NCBI GenBank assembly: GCA_963552605.1
Contig: CAUVKI010000024.1
Coordinates: 1-27,513 of the forward strand
Length of the DNA: 27,513 nucleotides
Origin: CAUVKI01 sp963552605
GTDB taxonomy: Bacteria; Bacillota; Clostridia; Tissierellales; Peptoniphilaceae
Direction of reading: 5' to 3'
The notes under the pieces are model-generated. The model did not search any database and was not told where the DNA came from. It was given only the letters and a program-made list of their open reading frames with translations. The translations under genes and the position numbers were made by a program. This document shows positions 22,899-27,513 of this stretch, piece after piece (the first letter of the stretch is position 1; each line of letters begins with the position of its first letter).

Positions 22899-24269
22899 TG
22901 GGAGAAGCTTTCAGAGGAGGAGCACAAAAAAGTATTTGAGTTCGGCGACAGGTATAAAGCCTTTTTGGATTCCTCAAAGACGGAAAGAGAAGCCGTAAAG
23001 ACCGCCGTAAAAATTGCTGAAAAGGCGGGATTTCTTCCTATGGAAAAAGCTCTTAAAGGAAACTTGACAAGAGGGAGCAAGTTTTATTTGAACCAGAAGG
23101 GAAAGGCTCTGGTGCTTTTCGTTTTGGGAGAGAATATTGAGGACGGTATGAACATTGTGGGGAGTCATTTGGATTGTCCCCGTCTTGATGTAAAACAGGT
23201 TCCGCTGTTTGAGGGAAAAAATCTCTGTATGCTGAAAACCCACTATTACGGAGGGGTCAAAAAATATCAATGGCCCACAATTCAGCTTGCAATCCACGGC
23301 GTGGTTTATACGAAAAAAGGAGAGAAAATTGAATTATCCATAGGGGAAAAAGAGGACGACCCCGTGTTCTACATTAACGATCTTCTAATTCATTTGAGTG
23401 CGGAGCAGATGAAAAAAACTCTTGCCGAGGGGATAAGCGGAGAGGCTCTCAATGTGGTGGTAGGTCATTCAAGCTATCGCAACATAGATCAAACCGAGAA
23501 GGAGAAAAAAGAAGATAAGACCCCCGTGAAGTCTATGATACTTAAGTATCTAAACGAAACCTACGGAATGATAGAGGAAGATTTTATGGTTTCGGAACTT
23601 GAGATTGTGCCGGCTGCAAAAGCGAGAGATGTGGGCTTTGACAGATCAATGATTGCGGCTCACGGTCATGATGACAGGGTTTGTTCCTATGCAGCGCTTG
23701 AGTCCATATGCAGCATAGAAAATCCCAAAAGAACTGCGGTTGCACTGCTTGTAGACAAGGAGGAAATCGGCTCCGTGGGAAACGCTTCCATGAACTCCCG
23801 ATTTTTTGAAGATGCGGTGGCGGAGATAATCCACGCTCAAGGAGGAGCGGATATAATTTCAAGGCGAGCAATTCGCAATTCAAAAGTGCTTTCCGCTGAT
23901 GTAACCTGCGCAATCGACCCGATTTACCACGAGGTGTCAGAGCCTATGAACTCCTCTCTTTCGGGCTGCGGAGTGACCATTTCAAAATATACCGGCTCAA
24001 GAGGAAAGTCGGGATCGAATGACGCAAATGCGGAATTTCTTCAGGAACTTCGTATGCTTTTCGATGAAAACGAAGTGATTTGGCAAACGGGCGAGCTTGG
24101 AAAAATTGATGCGGGAGGTGGGGGCACCATAGCCTATATCCTTGCGAACTACGGTGCAGAGGTGGTGGATATAGGCACGGGTATGCTCTCAATGCACGCT
24201 CCGATTGAACTCCTGAGCAAGGCGGACAGCTATATGACCATGAAAGCCTATCACGCTTTTTTAAAGTAG
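22869..24269 (+). CDS. M18 family metallo-aminopeptidase
   Basis: 466-residue zinc aminopeptidase of the M18 family (aminopeptidase I/aspartyl aminopeptidase), which removes N-terminal residues from peptides in the cytoplasm and usually forms a large tetrahedral dodecamer. Metal-binding and catalytic motifs are in place: GSHLDCPRLD with His100 and Asp102, AAHGHDDRVCSYAALE with the bridging Asp, VDKEEIGSVGNASM with the catalytic Glu pair, and near the C-terminus GMLSMHAPIELLSKAD with the last His ligand. Length is typical. The first 30 bases are duplicated at 19890, at the other side of the restriction island, so the gene was separated from its original upstream neighbour. Confidence 0.93.
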   Translation: MNLNYERTNVWEKLSEEEHKKVFEFGDRYKAFLDSSKTEREAVKTAVKIAEKAGFLPMEKALKGNLTRGSKFYLNQKGKALVLFVLGENIEDGMNIVGSHLDCPRLDVKQVPLFEGKNLCMLKTHYYGGVKKYQWPTIQLAIHGVVYTKKGEKIELSIGEKEDDPVFYINDLLIHLSAEQMKKTLAEGISGEALNVVVGHSSYRNIDQTEKEKKEDKTPVKSMILKYLNETYGMIEEDFMVSELEIVPAAKARDVGFDRSMIAAHGHDDRVCSYAALESICSIENPKRTAVALLVDKEEIGSVGNASMNSRFFEDAVAEIIHAQGGADIISRRAIRNSKVLSADVTCAIDPIYHEVSEPMNSSLSGCGVTISKYTGSRGKSGSNDANAEFLQELRMLFDENEVIWQTGELGKIDAGGGGTIAYILANYGAEVVDIGTGMLSMHAPIELLSKADSYMTMKAYHAFLK

Positions 24270-24298
24270 GTTTTACAAATTAAAAGTGAGGTGAGAAA

Positions 24299-25249
24299 AT
24301 GTCTGAAATCAAAAGATTTTTACTCTTAATCACCATTGCGGTTTTTATGACCTCCTGTGCATCGGGCGGAAATAATAAGTCCCATAGCGGAGGATATGCG
24401 GAAAGATCAATGCCGGCGGAGGGAGAACCCCAAATTTCAGCAGATGACAGCAGCCCCATGTACTCCGGCGAGAGTTCCAAATCGGGAAATTCCGTGATAA
24501 GACCCAAAGACCGCAAGCTTATCCTTCACTACGACCTGAGCTTTGACACTAAAAATTATGATGAAGCCGTTGAAAAAGCGGTTTCACTGATTGCCGAGTT
24601 TAAGGGATATCAAACTCAAATGGAAGAATCCTCCGGAAGCATCAGATATACTTCGATTGAGGCGATGATTCCGACAGATAATGTCGAGAAATTTATTGAA
24701 AGGCTCGGAAACGAGAAAAGTCTTAACACCGTAAGAAAAAATCTTTCTTCGGAAGATATAACCGACCGCTACACGGACACCGAGCTTAGACTTAAGATAC
24801 TGAAAGAAAAGTTGGAAAGACTTCAAAATATGACAAAAGAAAAATCCTCTCTTGAGGAACTTTTGGCATTGGAGCAGGAAATTTCCGATACTATTTTCAA
24901 CATAGAAAATATACAGGGCAATTTGAACAAGATGGATACCCAAGTGAACTACACAAAGGTTTCCATGTATATAAACGAGATAAAAGCAACTCCGAATTAC
25001 GAACCTACAAAGGTCAGTTTTTCGGAAAGAGTGTTGGAAGCTTTCAAAGAGTCGGGAGAAAATTTTGTGGAAGCAATTCAGGGGATAATAATCTTCGTAA
25101 TAATGGTTGCTCCTCAACTTTTAATTGTCATCGTAATTATCCTGCTGATTTATTTTATAACAAAACCTCTGAGGGCAAAGTTCAGCAGAAAGAAAAAAGA
25201 CACTGCAAAAAATGATACCGTAAAAAATAATGATGTCAAAAAGAGCTAA
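24299..25249 (+). CDS. DUF4349 domain lipoprotein
   Basis: 316-residue secreted membrane-associated protein. A signal peptide ends in the lipobox TSCA (Cys19). A low-complexity Ser/Gly/Pro linker follows, then the DUF4349 domain (about 75-270) with KLILHYDLSFDTKNYDEAV, a central coiled coil (about 155-205, ELRLKILKEKLERLQNM) and TQVNYTKVSMYI. A membrane segment lies at about 262-286, followed by a basic tail. The function of DUF4349 proteins is not known; the shape suggests an envelope protein with a membrane-close coiled coil. A GTGAGG ribosome-binding site precedes the ATG. The stop codon lies inside the following terminator hairpin. Confidence 0.88.
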   Translation: MSEIKRFLLLITIAVFMTSCASGGNNKSHSGGYAERSMPAEGEPQISADDSSPMYSGESSKSGNSVIRPKDRKLILHYDLSFDTKNYDEAVEKAVSLIAEFKGYQTQMEESSGSIRYTSIEAMIPTDNVEKFIERLGNEKSLNTVRKNLSSEDITDRYTDTELRLKILKEKLERLQNMTKEKSSLEELLALEQEISDTIFNIENIQGNLNKMDTQVNYTKVSMYINEIKATPNYEPTKVSFSERVLEAFKESGENFVEAIQGIIIFVIMVAPQLLIVIVIILLIYFITKPLRAKFSRKKKDTAKNDTVKNNDVKKS

Positions 25250-25270
25250 GAAATCTTGGCTCTTTTTTTT
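25241..25270 (+). terminator. Rho-independent terminator overlapping the DUF4349 stop codon
   Basis: Arms AAGAGCTAAG (25241-25250) and CTTGGCTCTT (25255-25264) pair with a single G-T type mismatch around a four-base loop and run into a T tract ending at 25270. The TAA stop (25247-25249) is inside the ascending arm. Confidence 0.88.
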
Positions 25271-25283
25271 GTGTCGAAAGGGC

Positions 25284-25330
25284 AAATTTCAAAAAGCTAA
25301 GTGTTTTTTGCACTTAGCTTTTTGAAATTT
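25284..25330. terminator. Long perfect hairpin, probable bidirectional terminator
   Basis: Two 20-base arms (25284-25303 and 25311-25330) are perfectly complementary around a seven-base loop TTTTTTG. The core AGCTAAGTG/CACTTAGCT is flanked by A5 on one side and T5 on the other, so it can act as a terminator for both the plus-strand operon and the minus-strand gene ending at 25337. Confidence 0.85.
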
Positions 25331-25336
25331 ATCCTA

Positions 25337-25687
25337 TTAAAGACCGATGGAATTTTTCCATTCTTTCTTTAATCCGTAAACCCGACAGTTTTTCTCGTCA
25401 TATTCCACGGTTATATTCTCACCCGACGCTTTTATGATGTTCATTTTTGCGGGGTCAAACTTCTCATCTGCTCGAACCTTATCAGCTATGTCGGAATAGA
25501 TTTTTTCCACAAAATCTAATGACAAAACTCCGCTCTCCGCCAGATTATTGCTCTGACAAACTTTTCCGTTATGATTTGCATAAAAAATCACCTCATAACT
25601 CGTATCCGTAACCAAAGCCAACAACTCGACATCTCTAAGCCCCTCAGCTTCGATTTTAAGCACTTCATCATAAATCTGTTTATTCAT
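25337..25687 (-). CDS. Small protein of unknown function, candidate immunity protein for the adjacent nuclease
   Basis: 116 residues, soluble, acidic. No family recognised with confidence. It starts with a helix (MNKQIYDEVLKIEAEG), continues with strands (VELLALVTDTSYEVIFYANHNG), and ends in ENITVEYDEKNCRVYGLKKEW. This alternation of a helix and a sheet with a closing Tyr/Trp-containing strand loosely resembles YezG/DUF600 immunity proteins, which neutralise nucleases of the neighbouring type. It begins two bases after the stop of the nuclease gene and is last in the transcript, the usual place of an immunity gene. The assignment rests mainly on context. Confidence 0.6.
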   Translation of the reverse strand: MNKQIYDEVLKIEAEGLRDVELLALVTDTSYEVIFYANHNGKVCQSNNLAESGVLSLDFVEKIYSDIADKVRADEKFDPAKMNIIKASGENITVEYDEKNCRVYGLKKEWKNSIGL

Positions 25688-25689
25688 AG

Positions 25690-26577
25690 CTACCCCTCTT
25701 TCCGAGTATTAAAATACCTGTACGATTTCTCGCCGACGGTTTCATTTTTGATTCCAACTCTAACCGAAACCAAATTGCCATTCACATCATATTTCTTAAA
25801 AATGGACGTAACGGAAACATCGCACCCGTCCTCTTTCATATCGGCAATTTCATCATAAATGCTCTCCATATCTCTATCGGAAATATCGTCTTTGACTTCA
25901 TCAAGTAAATTCTCGGAGTATTTAACATTATCTACCTTAAGAAAATTCTTTTCACCGTCAACGGTATGTGTTCTCTCAATTTTTGAGGGGCGGGTCGAAT
26001 TGTCTTCATATATTATTCGTCCACTGTCATAAACATCTTTCCCCTGTTTCTTCGCCTCTATAATTTCATTCTCCGATCTCTTATAATCTCCCCGATTGAT
26101 CGTATATCTCATCGGAACAATATTTTCTTTACCTGCGGATCCGCCAAGGACTCGTGCTTCCAAGTGTCCTCCGTCATCTCCGTCTTCCCGATCCTCTCCG
26201 CCCGACTCCGATTGCGCATTGGTATCACGCTCATTCTCAGGCTCATACCTCGGTTTACCGCTCCATGTTACGATGCGACCCATATAATCCGTTGTATATT
26301 TGATGCCGCTCTTTTCATAAGCGATATCCGGCATAAGCCGTCCGTCCATCTTATAGATACTTCCGTTATCGTCCGTTTCATATTTATTGCCGTCAATTTC
26401 ATATGTTGAATCAGCAAGAAACTTTTTTGCTTCGGTTTCCTGATTATCATATCTGCCGGAATTATCCAAAAGCTTTGCGATGGGACGATCCAACTCTTTG
26501 TAATCCGTAATTTTTTCCATATACTTGGATTTGCTTAGTAATTCAGGATCTAGACCCTTAAATTCACCAAATTCCAT
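25690..26577 (-). CDS. DNA/RNA non-specific endonuclease domain protein (toxin-type, Endonuclea_NS_2-like)
   Basis: 295-residue protein. Residues 59-112 contain two copies of a strand-rich repeat (YEIDGNKYETDDNGSI and YEKSGIKYTTDYMGRI, 28 residues apart). An acidic linker follows (about 113-133). The nuclease core has DDGGHLEARVLGGSAGKENI with the catalytic His138, and TINRGDYKRSENEI with the metal-binding Asn161 and Glu169. It continues to about 210 and is followed by a further 75-residue tail. This beta-beta-alpha metal nuclease type is common among toxins of Gram-positive bacteria. There is no signal peptide and no LXG or WXG100 domain. It starts one base after the stop of the HerA-like ATPase gene, with AGGGGTG as ribosome-binding site. 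Confidence 0.8.
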   Translation of the reverse strand: MEFGEFKGLDPELLSKSKYMEKITDYKELDRPIAKLLDNSGRYDNQETEAKKFLADSTYEIDGNKYETDDNGSIYKMDGRLMPDIAYEKSGIKYTTDYMGRIVTWSGKPRYEPENERDTNAQSESGGEDREDGDDGGHLEARVLGGSAGKENIVPMRYTINRGDYKRSENEIIEAKKQGKDVYDSGRIIYEDNSTRPSKIERTHTVDGEKNFLKVDNVKYSENLLDEVKDDISDRDMESIYDEIADMKEDGCDVSVTSIFKKYDVNGNLVSVRVGIKNETVGEKSYRYFNTRKEG

Positions 26578-26578
26578 A

Positions 26579-27466
26579 TCAGAACACCCCTTTATTTCTA
26601 AGATCGGTTATCCATGCGGAATAGATCTCCCTGTAATCATCGGATTTAGCCGCCTCAGCTCTCATAATGCACTGTGCCGATGCAATCTTATATTCCGGAG
26701 ACAAATCGCTTACCTGTTCTCCAATCAAACTAATAATCCGATCCGTCAGCACATCAAATTCCGAAGCTTCATAAATCACCGGCTTAAACCAAACATTTCC
26801 ATTTAAAATTCCGCTTACAATCTTTGACAAGCTTTCAAAATTTTCATCTTTCCAAAGTGAAAGCTCTCTATTAAGTTCATATTCATTCAAAATATTCTTA
26901 ATCATAAGCTTGCTCTTTGAGGAGATCTCCGCTATAACCAAATCGCTTTTGATTCGAGCGATATCCGCATCAATAGGATTTTTAACTCTTGTCTTTAACA
27001 GCAACCCCAATAAATTTTTCTTAAACCTGTCCGCAGATCCGTCAATGTGAATAAGCGGCTTATAGAGGTATTTCTCCTCCTCATAACCATACCTTCGGAT
27101 TTTACACAACACAGGCTCAACCCAATCATTCTGATACACAACGGCAACTCCCTTGGGAAGCTTTGCAATCTCGTCTAACTGATTATCCTTTAATCCTGCC
27201 GACTTTCCTGCCAAATTTCTGTCGCTCTCATCCGGAAGCCTCATAATTATTTTGGTGTTGGTATTTCTTATAGCTGAAATATCTACCGCACCGGGCGATT
27301 GATCCACTATCACAAAACCTTCTCCATAGGTTCTCATCTCGGCAATAGCATTTGAAATCATTTCAACTGATTTTCCTGCCAAGCTCGGATTTTCGGAATT
27401 TTGTTCAAAGGAAGTTCTCTTTATAATATTATGAGCTTCTTCAATTACAGTCATATGCTTATACTA
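26579..27466 (-). pseudogene. HerA/DUF87-type ATPase, C-terminal part; upstream part interrupted
   Basis: The open frame starts at ATG 27454 and encodes 291 residues beginning MTVIEEAHN, which is the Walker B strand of HerA-type hexameric ATPases. It continues with GFVIVDQSPGAVD and the arginine-finger strand NTNTKIIMRLPDESDR. The Walker A half that must precede it is missing. In the same frame upstream the codons for EE, a stop TAG (27466-27464) and YKH join smoothly onto MTVIEEAH, as if the stop had interrupted a longer gene; a second TAG lies at 27502-27500. Both other frames also have stops in the last 60 bases. Such ATPases pump DNA or proteins or drive partner nucleases. A truncated but translated gene cannot be excluded. 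Confidence 0.65.
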
Positions 27467-27513
27467 TTCTTCTTTTAAATCATTGATTTTAACCAATCTC
27501 TATTTGTAATACT

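Noticed and set aside
22706..22939. 77-codon open frame after the third methyltransferase
   Set aside because: It runs into the aminopeptidase gene in another frame, has no recognisable motif and no good ribosome-binding site; the first part is most likely non-coding island sequence.
1..27513. CRISPR array, tRNA or rRNA genes
   Set aside because: No regularly spaced repeats and no cloverleaf or rRNA-like stretches were seen in the non-coding gaps, which are all shorter than about 260 bases.

Overview
The window looks like a chromosomal segment of a low-GC, strictly anaerobic Bacillota (Firmicutes), most plausibly a Tissierellia/Clostridia-type organism. This rests on strong GGAGG ribosome-binding sites, occasional TTG and GTG starts, tightly overlapping operons, lipoproteins in place of periplasmic proteins, and an oxygen-sensitive 2-hydroxyacyl-CoA-dehydratase-type iron-sulfur system. 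I did not assign a species.

Layout. (1) 1-246: the tail of a SAM-dependent methyltransferase. (2) 390-4307, minus strand: a four-gene Mn/Zn ABC importer (lipoprotein, ATPase, two permeases that each carry a C-terminal winged helix), with a promoter/operator at 4328-4374 and a terminator at 352-383. (3) 4561-7414, minus: an anaerobic reductase operon of activase, a short dehydratase-like paralogue, a double-cubane-type protein and a DUF3343 protein; its terminator overlaps the last stop codon. (4) 7562-8017, minus: an ECF transporter S component. (5) 8172-13608, plus: response regulator, histidine kinase, TrkA, TrkH and uracil-DNA glycosylase, a potassium-uptake operon. (6) 13709-19860, plus: polysaccharide deacetylase, a second two-component system, a lipoprotein, a small membrane protein, RecX, a GIY-YIG protein and a zinc-ribbon membrane protein. 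(7) 19920-22859: a DpnII-like restriction-modification island (HTH-fused Dam methylase, DpnII-family endonuclease, an extra methyltransferase). It sits between two copies of the first ~40 bases of an M18 aminopeptidase gene. (8) 22869-25249: the intact M18 aminopeptidase and a DUF4349 lipoprotein, followed by two terminators. (9) 25337-27454, minus: a HerA-like ATPase C-terminal half, a non-specific nuclease of the toxin type and a small candidate immunity protein.

How the parts relate. Regions 5 and 6 are each a regulatory pair co-transcribed with likely output genes (potassium uptake; cell-wall modification). Region 7 has clearly been inserted: the 5' end of the aminopeptidase gene is left behind at 19890, directly after the zinc-ribbon gene, and again at 22869. 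The most unusual parts are the restriction island with its long target duplication, the shortened dehydratase paralogue whose three cysteines keep exactly the spacing of its full-length neighbour, and the HerA/nuclease/small-protein set at the right edge, whose ATPase is interrupted upstream of its Walker B region.
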